A stretch of 64,000 nt of DNA from NCBI GenBank assembly GCA_009777335.1, contig WRMC01000001.1, positions 62,001 through 126,000 on the forward strand, written 5' to 3'. This DNA comes from Treponema sp. (GTDB lineage: Bacteria > Spirochaetota > Spirochaetia > Treponematales > Breznakiellaceae). Positions 38,062-46,633 of this stretch are shown here, piece after piece. The notes under the pieces are model-generated. The model ran no database searches, was not told the origin of the DNA, and worked only from the letters and a program-made list of their open reading frames with translations. The position numbers were made by a program, and so were the translations under genes. How positions within the stretch are numbered: position 1 is the stretch's first letter; each line of letters opens with the position of its first letter.

Positions 38062-39837
38062 CTACATCTCCTCCAAAAAGGGGATACAGACCAGATCCAG
38101 GGCAGCTTTTAGGACGGTGCAAACGGCCCTGCAAAGCTGCAGCCTGGCCCTTTTAAGACCCCCATCCTCCGCCGAGAGGATGGGGCAGTCGTGGTAGAAG
38201 CGGCTAAAGCTCTTGGCCAGGTCGTAAAGATAAGCTGCCACCAGGGAGGGGTCCATCTCCAGGGCCGCGCGCTTAAGGGTTTCACTGTAGGCCCCCAGGG
38301 TCTTAATCAATTCCCATTCAGCATCACTATGTAAGATCTCAAGATTAGGGGGCTCAGAAGGAGCTTCTTCTTCAGCGGCCTTGCGGAGAAGGGAGGAGAT
38401 CCGGGCCCCCATGTATTGCAGATAGGGGCCGGTGTTCCCGTTAAACGAGAGGGATTCGGCGGGGTCAAAGAGCATGTCCTTGGTGGGGCTTACGTAGGTC
38501 AGAAAATAGTGCAGGGCCCCCAGGGCCACCTTCTCGGCGGTCTCTATGGGGTCCCCCAAAAGTTCCTCCCTCTCCTTGCTGCGGATCTCTTCCAGGGCCA
38601 TGTCCCTTAGGCTGTCCAGAAGGTCATCGGCATCTACCACCGTCCCCTCCCGGCTCTTCATCTTCCCCTCCGGAAGATTCACCATGCCATAGGAAAGGTG
38701 GCGGAGGTTGGGAGCCCAGGGGTAGCCCAGTTTTTCCATCAGGGTAAAGAGGACCTTAAAATGATAGTTCTGCTCCGAGGCGACCACGTAGACCAGGCTG
38801 TCAAAGGGCCAGTCCTTGTGGCGGTAGATGGCGGTGCCTATGTCCTGGACTATGTAGAGGGAGGTGCCGTCCTTGCGGAGCAGGACCTTCTTGTCCAGCT
38901 TTTCGGCCTCCAGATCTACCTGGACCGAGCCGTCTTCTTCCTTATAGAAGATCCCCTCATCCAGGCCCCGGAGGATTTCATCCTTCCCCAAAAGGTAGGT
39001 CTGGCTTTCGTAGTAGAACTGGTCAAAGCTCACCCCCGTGCGCCTATAGGTTTCCTGCCAGCCCTCGAAGGCCCAGGTGTTCATCCTCTTCCAGAGATCC
39101 ACCGTGGCGGGATCCCCGGCCTCCCAGAGGCGGAGAAGCTCCTGGGCCCTTTGGGTGAGGGGAGCCTGGGCCTCAGCCTCCCTCGTGCTAAGCCCCTCCA
39201 GGGCCTCGGTCTCTGTTTTTAATTCATCGTTAAAGCGCACATACCAATGGCCCACAAAGTGATCGCTCTTAATTCCCTCTGACTGGGGGGTCTTGCCCTC
39301 CCCATGGTCCGCATAGGCCAGCATGGACTTGCAAATGTGAATGCCCCTGTCGTTGATGATGCAGACCCGGCGTACCTGGGCCCCGCAGGCCCCGAGGATC
39401 CGGGAGACGCTTTCGCCCAGCACATCGTTGCGCAGGTGCCCCAGATGGAGGGGTTTATTGGTATTGGGGCTCGAGTACTCCACCATGATCCTCTGACCCT
39501 TAAGGAAGTCCTCGTAGCCCCTTGGGGCCCCCCTGGGGGCCTTCTCATCCAGAAGGGGGCCCAGGATGCTTTTGGCGGCCTCGCCCCGGGGGAGCATCAC
39601 GTTAAGGTAGGGCCCCTGGGCACTGGTACCGGGGAGTTCCGCCGCCGCCAATGAGGCGATCTGGGCCGGGGCCTTTGAGAGGAGCTTGGCAAAGTGGAAC
39701 ATGGGAAAGCCCAGGTCCCCCATGTCGGGGCGGGGGGGCGTCTCGGCGGTCACCTGGGAAGGAGACACTTCTTGTCCCGAAAGCTTAGATAATACGGCGG
39801 CGATTTTTACTTTCCAGGGTTCTATGAATTCATTCAC
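38062..39837 (-). CDS. argS: Arginyl-tRNA synthetase
   Basis: The 591-residue class I synthetase has the HIGH-like motif in PLHLGHLRNDVLGES, KMKSREG in place of KMSKS, an N-terminal Add-1 domain and the C-terminal DALR helical anticodon-binding domain. It charges tRNA-Arg. It follows two paralogous unknown genes by 23 bases. Confidence 0.97.
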   Translation of the reverse strand: MNEFIEPWKVKIAAVLSKLSGQEVSPSQVTAETPPRPDMGDLGFPMFHFAKLLSKAPAQIASLAAAELPGTSAQGPYLNVMLPRGEAAKSILGPLLDEKAPRGAPRGYEDFLKGQRIMVEYSSPNTNKPLHLGHLRNDVLGESVSRILGACGAQVRRVCIINDRGIHICKSMLAYADHGEGKTPQSEGIKSDHFVGHWYVRFNDELKTETEALEGLSTREAEAQAPLTQRAQELLRLWEAGDPATVDLWKRMNTWAFEGWQETYRRTGVSFDQFYYESQTYLLGKDEILRGLDEGIFYKEEDGSVQVDLEAEKLDKKVLLRKDGTSLYIVQDIGTAIYRHKDWPFDSLVYVVASEQNYHFKVLFTLMEKLGYPWAPNLRHLSYGMVNLPEGKMKSREGTVVDADDLLDSLRDMALEEIRSKEREELLGDPIETAEKVALGALHYFLTYVSPTKDMLFDPAESLSFNGNTGPYLQYMGARISSLLRKAAEEEAPSEPPNLEILHSDAEWELIKTLGAYSETLKRAALEMDPSLVAAYLYDLAKSFSRFYHDCPILSAEDGGLKRARLQLCRAVCTVLKAALDLVCIPFLEEM

Positions 39838-39860
39838 CCATTTTCCTCCCTAAGGGATGT

Positions 39861-41555
39861 TTATAAGTTTTCTATGGTTTCCAGGAGGGAGCCGGCGGTT
39901 TGGAACTGGCTTATGACCCTCTCGAGGTTGGCCGAAAAAAGATTATCCCTTCCGGTAAACTTTGCAAGGTTTGAAAGGGATTGGTACTTGTCGGAGCTCC
40001 CCTTGCCGGAAAGGCCTCTTAAAAGGTTTACCATGTTCCGGATCACCTCCCGGGTTTGAAGGACCTGATCCCGAAGATCCTGCTGGACCCGGTCTATGAT
40101 GGTCTTCATCCTCCGCTGCCGGGCCGGTGAAAGGTTTGCATCATCCCGGGCCTGGACATAGCGCTCCCCGTAGATCCCCGTAGAAGAGATTCCCTGTTCA
40201 AATTTAATGATCTCGTCCCTCAGGGCAAGAAGATAGTTATAACTAAAGATGAATTCCACCCGGTTTTCGTCCTTGATAAACTCCCCGTCCACCACTATGG
40301 GCTCGAGGATCCGGTTTATGTCGGTATTAAACATGGAGGTGCAGAAGGTATAGAGGAAGGCCAGGGCGTATTCCCCCTGGAGGGGCAGACGCTCGGGGTT
40401 AAAACTGGTCCGGGCATCATCCAGAACCGCCATACCCCGCTCATCAAAGAGGCCCCGGAAGGAGTTATGAAGCTCCTGCTGGCGGCGATCCTTGAGGTGC
40501 TCATTGCAGAGGATCTCGATCTGCCGCTTCCAGTAGTCCCGGTAGATGACAAACCAGTCCTCGCCCCCCGAAATCTCCTTGGGTACATAGGTCATGTCCC
40601 TGGAGGCGCAGCGGATGATCGAGACCAGGGGCACCAGGCGGTTAAAATCCCGGATGATAGATAAAGAGTGCTCGGCCCGGGCCATGAAGACCCGGATTTC
40701 CCGGTTCATGTCGAAATCGGCCTTGGAGGAGTTCCGCTGGAGAAAGAAGACAAAGAGGGACTCAAAAAGGGCCATCTGGGGGACCGTCTTTAAGGAGAGG
40801 AGGATGTTCCCCAGGGATTCCAGAAGATCCTTCACCTGGCTGGCATAGGCGGATTCGCCCAGGACCTGGCGGTGGAGCCCAAAGGAGCTGATGAGCCTGT
40901 CGTAGGGAAAGACCGCCAGTTCCTTTAGGCAGTAGAGGGAACGGGCGTTGTAGTACATGGCCGCCCTATGCTCGGCAGTGATAAGGGAGAGGGCATCCTC
41001 CATGGCCCTAAAGGCCAGCTGCCGCCATTCGGCCTCCGAGGCTCCGGGGTACTTGTCCACGATGACCGCCGGGTCCGCCTCACCCTGGAGCCGCTGGTGC
41101 ACCTCGGGGATCTCCAAAGAACCCAGGAAGGAAAAAAAGGCCGCCCGGTCCCGGTTGACGCTGGTTTCCAGGGCGGAATAGAAAAAATGGGCCGCCTCTT
41201 TTAGGCTGACTATCTGATTGTAAAACTGGGGTAAAAGGAGCCCCTCCTGGTAATTATAGAGACCGGGGAATTTCTTGTTGATCTTCTTCCCCAGGGCCGC
41301 CACGCTGCGGTTCTCGTAGGCCTTCTTGGGGCTTTTGCCGGTAAAAAAACTGAGGAAGGTATAGAAAATCCTAAGGTACCAGGGGAGCCAGGAAAATTCC
41401 ACATCCAGGTCCAGCCCGGCGGCGGCAGCTCCATCATCTATATAGAGGGGTTCCTTGGAAAGCTTCGAGGCAGATTCCAGTTTACGCATAAGACTCTGCC
41501 GCTCTTCCAGGGAAAGACTCGAAACAAGGCGGCTAAACACCCAATTATCTGCCAT
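39861..41555 (-). CDS. Treponeme-type protein of unknown function, paralogue 2
   Basis: This 564-residue protein is homologous along its length to the next gene. Shared blocks include PLYIDDG, LPWYLRIFYTFLSFFTGKSP, NRDRAAFFSFLGS and the best-conserved SGGEDWFVIYRDYWKRQIE. It is mostly helical, with one aromatic segment near residue 60-75 that could touch a membrane. There is no signal peptide. It resembles a DUF5312-type treponeme family, from memory. TATAGT lies six bases before its ATG and no ribosome binding site is seen. Confidence 0.7.
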   Translation of the reverse strand: MADNWVFSRLVSSLSLEERQSLMRKLESASKLSKEPLYIDDGAAAAGLDLDVEFSWLPWYLRIFYTFLSFFTGKSPKKAYENRSVAALGKKINKKFPGLYNYQEGLLLPQFYNQIVSLKEAAHFFYSALETSVNRDRAAFFSFLGSLEIPEVHQRLQGEADPAVIVDKYPGASEAEWRQLAFRAMEDALSLITAEHRAAMYYNARSLYCLKELAVFPYDRLISSFGLHRQVLGESAYASQVKDLLESLGNILLSLKTVPQMALFESLFVFFLQRNSSKADFDMNREIRVFMARAEHSLSIIRDFNRLVPLVSIIRCASRDMTYVPKEISGGEDWFVIYRDYWKRQIEILCNEHLKDRRQQELHNSFRGLFDERGMAVLDDARTSFNPERLPLQGEYALAFLYTFCTSMFNTDINRILEPIVVDGEFIKDENRVEFIFSYNYLLALRDEIIKFEQGISSTGIYGERYVQARDDANLSPARQRRMKTIIDRVQQDLRDQVLQTREVIRNMVNLLRGLSGKGSSDKYQSLSNLAKFTGRDNLFSANLERVISQFQTAGSLLETIENL

Positions 41556-41573
41556 ATATTGACTATAAGATGC

Positions 41574-43286
41574 TTACTGGGGTCTGGTCAACAATTCGTC
41601 CTCCGGTTCATCGAGGATCTGGAGGATCTTCTGGAACTGGATGATCATCTCGTCCAGGGCCTTAATAAACCCCGAATCGTCCTGGGTGAACTTTTGCAAA
41701 TTCCCCAGGGGCTCGTACTTGTTCCGGGATTCCCTGCCCAGGATGCCGCTGAGGACATTGCATATGCTCCGGGAGGAGGACCGGGCGGATGCCAAGATCC
41801 CCTCCGCCTCCTCCGAAGCTTCTTCCAGGATAATCTGAAGCTTCCGCCGCTTCACCGGAAGGGCCGACATCTCCTGCCGGGTCTGGGCATACCTCTGGCC
41901 GTAATCCCCCTCGGGGGAGATCTCCTGGTTGAGCTTTTTAATGTCCGCCTCGAGCTTCATCCAGGAGAGGTAGGCCTCGGAAAATTCCATCTGGTTTTCT
42001 TTCCGTAAAAATTCCCCCTGGTTAAAGAGGGAGGTCAGGTAACTGCTCATTTCGGGAATAAAAATGAGGGGGTGGAAGGTAGAGAGGAAGGAAAGGGGAT
42101 AGATCCCCCTGATGGGGAGCCCCTCGGGGTTTCCTTCCCACTGGACATGCTCAAGCATCTTAAGCTCGCCCCCCCGTAAAAGATGGCGGAAGCTTAGAAG
42201 GAGCTCCCGGTGCTGGCGGTCCCTAAGAAACTCGTTACAGGCCGAATCGACGGTCTTCTTCCAGTAGTCCCGGTAAAAGAGGAACCAGTCTTCGCCGCCA
42301 GACATTTCCTTGGGATAATAGGTCATGTCCTTGGTGGAACAACGGATGATCCAGGTCAGGGGGGTGCGGCGGTTAAAGTTTCGGATCACCTCCAGGGCCC
42401 GCTCAGCCTTGGTAAGAAGGGAGGGAACCTCCTTGCCTATGTCAAAGCCCGTGTCCCCCGACCGCTCTTGCAAAATGAACACAAAGAGGGATTCCAGAAG
42501 AGGCAGGGGAGGAACCACTTTTAAGGAATGAAGAATATTGTTCAGGGTTAGGAGGAGATCCCTTACGATCCCGGCGGAGCAGGCCTGGCCCCCCAGGCTG
42601 GAATTATGGCTAAAGGTCATGATGAGCCGGTCAAAGAGGAAGGTAGAAATTTCTTTAAGACAGTTAAGGGACCGGGCATTGAAGTACATGGCGCTGCGGT
42701 GGGAATCCCCGATGAGGGCAATGGCATCTTCCATGGCCTTTTGGCAGTGCTGCCGGAGATCCCCGTCATTATATCGGGGGTTCTCCTCCATCACCTTCTG
42801 GGGCTCCGTATCCCGGAGGAGCCGCTCATGGACATCGGGCATCTGGATGGACCCCAGGAAGGCAAAGAAGGCCCCCCGGTCCCGGTTGACGCTGATGTCC
42901 AGGGCCGAGTAAAAAAAGCGGGAGGCCTCTTTTAAAAGCTCCACCTGCTCCTTAAAGGCCGAAAGGAGCATGCCCTTCTGGACATTGTAGAGCCCCGGAT
43001 ACTTTTCGCTGATCCGGGCCCCCAGGAGGTTCACCTGGGTATCTTCGAAAATTCGGATGGGAGCCTTGCCCTTAAAGAGACTGAGGAAGGAGTACCAGAG
43101 GCGGCTGTACCAGGGGAGCTTAGCGTACTCGGCCCTTACGTCCTTGAGGGAGATGGAGCCATCATCATCGATGTAGAGGGGTTCGGTGGAGAAGCGGACC
43201 TGCCCCTTCACCTTACCCAGGAGGATCCGCCGTTCTTCCGGATCTAAATCGGATACCAGCTTGTCGAAATTCTCCTTATCAGACAT
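41574..43286 (-). CDS. Treponeme-type protein of unknown function, paralogue 1
   Basis: The 570-residue product aligns with the downstream paralogue from PLYIDDDGSI through LPWYSRLWYSFLSLFKGKAP, NRDRGAFFAFLGS and SGGEDWFLFYRDYWKKTVD. It is helix-rich and charged, without a signal peptide. The two genes are 18 bases apart and clearly arose by duplication, but have diverged strongly, so the copies probably have separate roles or form a heteromer. No catalytic motif is recognised. Confidence 0.7.
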   Translation of the reverse strand: MSDKENFDKLVSDLDPEERRILLGKVKGQVRFSTEPLYIDDDGSISLKDVRAEYAKLPWYSRLWYSFLSLFKGKAPIRIFEDTQVNLLGARISEKYPGLYNVQKGMLLSAFKEQVELLKEASRFFYSALDISVNRDRGAFFAFLGSIQMPDVHERLLRDTEPQKVMEENPRYNDGDLRQHCQKAMEDAIALIGDSHRSAMYFNARSLNCLKEISTFLFDRLIMTFSHNSSLGGQACSAGIVRDLLLTLNNILHSLKVVPPLPLLESLFVFILQERSGDTGFDIGKEVPSLLTKAERALEVIRNFNRRTPLTWIIRCSTKDMTYYPKEMSGGEDWFLFYRDYWKKTVDSACNEFLRDRQHRELLLSFRHLLRGGELKMLEHVQWEGNPEGLPIRGIYPLSFLSTFHPLIFIPEMSSYLTSLFNQGEFLRKENQMEFSEAYLSWMKLEADIKKLNQEISPEGDYGQRYAQTRQEMSALPVKRRKLQIILEEASEEAEGILASARSSSRSICNVLSGILGRESRNKYEPLGNLQKFTQDDSGFIKALDEMIIQFQKILQILDEPEDELLTRPQ

Positions 43287-43330
43287 ACACGGACCAACAA
43301 ACTCCTTTTAGGGGCCCCCAAGCTTTGGTC

Positions 43331-43359
43331 TTGACAAGCCCCAGGCCGGTCAATAAGAT
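43331..43359 (+). promoter_or_regulatory. Strong promoter of the tRNA-Gln/tRNA-Glu pair
   Basis: TTGACA (43331-43336) and TAAGAT (43354-43359) are exactly 17 bases apart, and the tRNA begins 12 bases after the -10 box. Confidence 0.75.
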
Positions 43360-43371
43360 TGAAAAGAACGG

Positions 43372-43442
43372 TCCCCGGTTGTGTAACGGTAGCACGATAG
43401 ACTCTGGATCTATTTGTGGGGGTTCAAATCCTCCCTGGGGAA
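43372..43442 (+). tRNA. tRNA-Gln (anticodon CTG)
   Basis: A complete cloverleaf: acceptor TCCCCGG with CTGGGGA, anticodon stem ATAGA/TCTAT around CTCTGGA (anticodon CTG), T loop TTCAAAT. The discriminator is A and no CCA is encoded. With the TTG isoacceptor at 31736 it reads both glutamine codons. Confidence 0.93.
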
Positions 43443-43467
43443 TACATAGTCCACTATATCTCTAATA

Positions 43468-43540
43468 GGCCCCATCGTCTAGCGGTTTAGGACACGACCC
43501 TCTCAAGGTCGAGACCGGAGTTCGAGTCTCCGTGGGGCTA
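43468..43540 (+). tRNA. tRNA-Glu (anticodon CTC)
   Basis: The acceptor is GGCCCCA with TGGGGCT (a G-U first pair, common in tRNA-Glu), the anticodon loop CTCTCAA sits between CGACC and GGTCG, and the T loop is TTCGAGT. The discriminator is A and CCA is absent. It lies 25 bases after tRNA-Gln on the same transcript; a repeat element begins 11 bases later. Confidence 0.93.
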
Positions 43541-43550
43541 AAAAGGGGGG

Positions 43551-43833
43551 TAGGTTTGATCTCGCCACCTATCATGTACACCTGCCAGAGGGGTGTGGGC
43601 CGCCATGGTCTAGGAATTGAGATGAACCCGCCTACGGAGCCCCCGGCATCCAGTTTCTCGTATGCTATCATTGTGTTCAGCTTTTCTCGCACATACTGGA
43701 TGCCGGAGCTTCTCTCATTATCCCATTCTGCTTTACCTGCGGTCTCCTCCGGCGGGGAACTCCCAGATATTCCTAGCCCACAGCGACCCCCACCCCTCTC
43801 AGTGTTTGCTTCATTAGTGGCGAGATCAAACTA
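43551..43833. mobile_element. Family A MITE-like element, copy A1
   Basis: The 283-bp element has terminal inverted repeats TAGGTTTGATCTCGCCAC (43551-43568) and GTGGCGAGATCAAACTA (43817-43833), beginning and ending in TA. Inside is an inverted repeat CCGGCATCCAGT / ACTGGATGCCGG. About 130 bases are near-identical to copy A2 in opposite orientation. No transposase is encoded; frames across it change reading between copies. Its position just after a tRNA gene and before apt fits a non-autonomous insertion. Confidence 0.8.
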
Positions 43834-43877
43834 AATTATTACGAAAGTTCCTTGAGAAAGGTGTCAGTCGCCCTACA

Positions 43878-43906
43878 TTGACAGACCTGGGAGGTGGAAA
43901 TACACT
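43878..43906 (+). promoter_or_regulatory. Putative promoter of apt
   Basis: TTGACA (43878-43883) and TACACT (43901-43906) are 17 bases apart, giving a start near 43913 and a 12-base leader containing AGGGGGA. Confidence 0.6.
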
Positions 43907-43924
43907 GGCAATAGGGGGACTGCC

Positions 43925-44458
43925 ATGGATTCAAATTTCAACCTTGATGACTATATTAGGAAGGTTCCTGATTTTCCCAAAAAGGGAATTCTCTTTTACG
44001 ATATCACCAGCATCCTGGCGAGCCCCGAGGCCTTTCTCTTTTGCATAGAGTCCATGATGGACCTTTATAAGGATAAGGACATAGATGCGGTGGCGGCCAT
44101 TGAGGCCCGGGGCTTTCTCTTCGCAGCCCCCTATGCAGCCCGGATGGGCATACCCCTGATCCCCATCAGAAAGAAGGGGAAGCTCCCGGGGATCACCCTC
44201 TCGAAAAAATACGATCTGGAATATGCCCAGGCAGAGATAGAGGTCCACAAGGCCGATGTCCCCCAGGGTAAACGGATCCTCCTGGTGGACGACCTCATCG
44301 CCACCGGCGGAACCCTGGAGGCCGCCAAGGCCATCCTCGAAGCCGGCGGAGCCCAGGTCCCCGAGATCTTCGGAGTAGTAGGGCTCCCCTTCCTCAGAAA
44401 AGAAAATCTCCTGGTCCCCACCCCAATAACAACGCTGATAGATTATGATAGTGAGTGA
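43925..44458 (+). CDS. apt: Adenine phosphoribosyltransferase
   Basis: The 177-residue enzyme converts adenine and PRPP to AMP. The PRPP-binding motif RILLVDDLIATGGTLEAA is intact, as are AIEARGFLFAAP and the flexible-loop RKKGKLPG. Its length is normal. It has its own promoter between two repeat elements, and a guanine deaminase gene lies 0.8 kb downstream, so both are salvage functions. Confidence 0.96.
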   Translation: MDSNFNLDDYIRKVPDFPKKGILFYDITSILASPEAFLFCIESMMDLYKDKDIDAVAAIEARGFLFAAPYAARMGIPLIPIRKKGKLPGITLSKKYDLEYAQAEIEVHKADVPQGKRILLVDDLIATGGTLEAAKAILEAGGAQVPEIFGVVGLPFLRKENLLVPTPITTLIDYDSE

Positions 44459-44499
44459 TGATAGCTTAGCAGGTTAGATTAAGGTAGACATAATAAAGA

Positions 44500-45092
44500 C
44501 CAAAACCTCCATATCTCTTCAACGCTGGACAAAAACATGCCCCTAGCGACTCCGGTGGCAGGGAAAGCCCTTAACCTATGCCCCTGTATATAACACCATT
44601 CTCCTGCCAATGTCGCCGCCAGGAGCATTTTTTGCTCCAGCTGAGTAAGCACTGAGCGGTTGGACTGAGAAGAGCCTATCATAATCTATCCTACAAGTAA
44701 GGTGGGGGGAAGAAAAATAATGGTGTTTGCCGACAAAGGTGACATATTCCCTGGGCTGACCGACTACACCTTTCCTGAAATCTAGCTTAGGCGGCTTTCT
44801 TCTCCCACCTTGTTATTGATAATGATGGTACTACATCGGCTATACCATGCAGGTGGTTCTCGATGATCATCTTCTATCGAACCACCCGTATCTCTCAACG
44901 CTGGTGCTGCAAAAATTCCTGGCGGCGATTTCTGCAGCACAAAAAAGCTATATATTTAAAACATAGATGAAGGAGTTCGCTGCAGCTGGAGCCGACAGGG
45001 ATTGTTTGCTGACCAGCGAGAGGGGACTTGGTGGGTGTTTGATAGATTGGACTATGTTTTTGTCCAGCGGTGAACTGCGCATGAGGTCTTGG
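44500..45092. repeat. Family B inverted-repeat element, copy 2
   Basis: Ends are CCAAAACCT (44500) and AGGTCTTGG (45084-45092); both continue after 14 bases to CGCTGGACAAAAACAT. The left half (to about 44700) is nearly identical to copy 3 over the 75 bases containing GGAGCATTTTTTGCTCC and TGAGAAGAGCCTATCATAATC. The right half, read on the minus strand, keeps TCGCCGCCAGGA and the end, so the halves form a long imperfect palindrome. Further hairpins are at 44851-44887 (GGTGGTTC / GAACCACC) and around 44903-44940 (GTGCTGCA / TGCAGCAC). No gene is convincing. It fills the apt to guanine deaminase interval. Confidence 0.8.
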
Positions 45093-45144
45093 TCTTAATT
45101 TGGGATTTCATAATTAATCCTATCCTAAAAGTAGCATCTTACCG

Positions 45145-45158
45145 ATTGGTACGCCAAT
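45145..45158. promoter_or_regulatory. Palindrome upstream of guanine deaminase gene, possible operator
   Basis: ATTGGTACGCCAAT is a 5-bp inverted repeat around a 4-base centre, and a related TACCAATTTGGCA follows about 45 bases later. A regulator site is possible but unproven. Confidence 0.25.
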
Positions 45159-45283
45159 ACTAATTTCATCATAAACTTTTAGGGTATTTGTACCAATTTG
45201 GCACATTTTTTTGGATTTTTTGGACATATTTGCAGGTGTATAAATTCCCCTATTATTTCCTGGGGTCCGCCGATACTAAGGGG

Positions 45284-46600
45284 GTGGAAGAAAAATCTTT
45301 TGTCCTTCGGGGGGACATCTTGTGGAGTGCAGAACCCCGCAGAATCACCACCCTGGAAAATGCCTACCTTGTCTGCCTCGAGGGCCGCTCGGAGGGGGTC
45401 TTTAAGGAACTCCCCAGGGAATATGCCCAGCTCCCCCTAAGGGAGCACCGGGGCAAGCTCATCATCCCGGGGCTCACGGACCTTCATGTCCATGCCCCCC
45501 AGTTTGCCTTTAGGGCCCTGGGGATGGACAAGCCCCTTTTAGCATGGCTGGAGGAAAAGACCTTCCCCGAAGAGGGCCGCTACCATGACCTGGCCTATGC
45601 CCGGGAGGCCTATACCCGCTTTGTGGAAGAGGTAAAACGGGGACCCAACACCAGGCTCTGTGTGCTGGCCACGATTCACGGGCCCGGGAGCCTCCTTCTT
45701 ATGGAGCTCCTGGAAGAGAGCGGCCTGGTGAGCCTGGTTGGAAAGCTGAGCATGGACAGAAACTGCCCCCCCTATCTAATGGAAGAAAATTCCGAAGGGG
45801 CCCTGAGGGAATGGCTGGATGCATATACACAGCGCCGGGCCCAGGGGGGCCTGGCTAACACGGGGGCCATCCTGAGTCCCCGCTTTTTTCCCAGTTGCAG
45901 CGAAGGGTCCCTCAAGGCCCTGGCAGAAATCCAGAGAGAAGAGGGCCTCCCCCTCCAGTCCCACCTCAGCGAGAGCCGGGATGAAATAACATGGGTCCGG
46001 GAACTCTGCCCCCAGAGCCCCCACTATGCGGGGGCCTACGAGGACATGGGGCTCCTTAAGGGGCCCACCATCATGGCCCACTGTGTCTGGCCCGAAGAAA
46101 AGGAGATGGATCTCCTGGCCCAAAGGGGGGTCCACATCGCCCACTGCCCCCAGGCCAACATGAACCTGGCATCGGGGATAGCTCCGGTGCGGCAGCTTTT
46201 GGAAAGGGGCATCCCCCTGGGCCTGGGGAGCGACGTGGCGGCCGGGACAGAAACTTCGATCTTCCGGGCCATGACTGACGCGATCCAGGTGTCCAAGCTC
46301 CGCTCCCTTAGCTTCCCCCAGGAGAGGCCCCTCAGCCTGGAAGAGGCCTTCTATCTGGGCACCGCCGGTGGGGCTTCCTTTTTTAACAAGTTAGGAACCA
46401 TGGGGGGAAGAGACTTCGCGCCCCAGAAGGCCGGCTCCTTTGAACAGGGCTGGGACCTGGACGCCCTCATCATCGATGACAGTTCCCTTGTGGGGGGCAC
46501 CACCCTCCCCCTCCTGGAACGGCTAGAGCGGGTGATCTACCTTTCCGATGATCGTCATATCACAGAAAAATATGTCCGGGGGAAAAGTATCCTCCCCTAG
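45284..46600 (+). CDS. guaD: Guanine deaminase
   Basis: The amidohydrolase has LTDLHVHAPQFAFR (metal-binding His pair), LSESRDE, the zinc-ligand His in MAHCVWPEE, and the Asp of LGLGSDVAAGT, matching guanine deaminase, which makes xanthine and ammonia. The start is uncertain. GTG 45284 gives a typical N-terminus (EEKSFVLRGDILWS, 438 residues). The frame is open back to TTG 45188, but that adds 32 aromatic residues from AT-rich DNA that looks non-coding. Neither has a well-spaced ribosome binding site. It converges with the glycosidase gene. Confidence 0.88.
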   Translation: MEEKSFVLRGDILWSAEPRRITTLENAYLVCLEGRSEGVFKELPREYAQLPLREHRGKLIIPGLTDLHVHAPQFAFRALGMDKPLLAWLEEKTFPEEGRYHDLAYAREAYTRFVEEVKRGPNTRLCVLATIHGPGSLLLMELLEESGLVSLVGKLSMDRNCPPYLMEENSEGALREWLDAYTQRRAQGGLANTGAILSPRFFPSCSEGSLKALAEIQREEGLPLQSHLSESRDEITWVRELCPQSPHYAGAYEDMGLLKGPTIMAHCVWPEEKEMDLLAQRGVHIAHCPQANMNLASGIAPVRQLLERGIPLGLGSDVAAGTETSIFRAMTDAIQVSKLRSLSFPQERPLSLEEAFYLGTAGGASFFNKLGTMGGRDFAPQKAGSFEQGWDLDALIIDDSSLVGGTTLPLLERLERVIYLSDDRHITEKYVRGKSILP

Positions 46601-46633
46601 GGGGCCCTGCTTTTTTCCTTCCTCCCTTCCTTC

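Noticed and set aside
43532-43834. Frames across family A elements on both strands, such as the SFSRTYWMPELLS and REKLN(T/A)MI peptides
   Set aside because: They overlap the inverted ends and hairpins, both strands are open, and the differences between copies are mostly amino-acid changing. No ribosome binding site is present.
45100-45283. Purine riboswitch ahead of guanine deaminase
   Set aside because: No conserved purine-aptamer junction or loop sequences were found; only a short palindrome is present.
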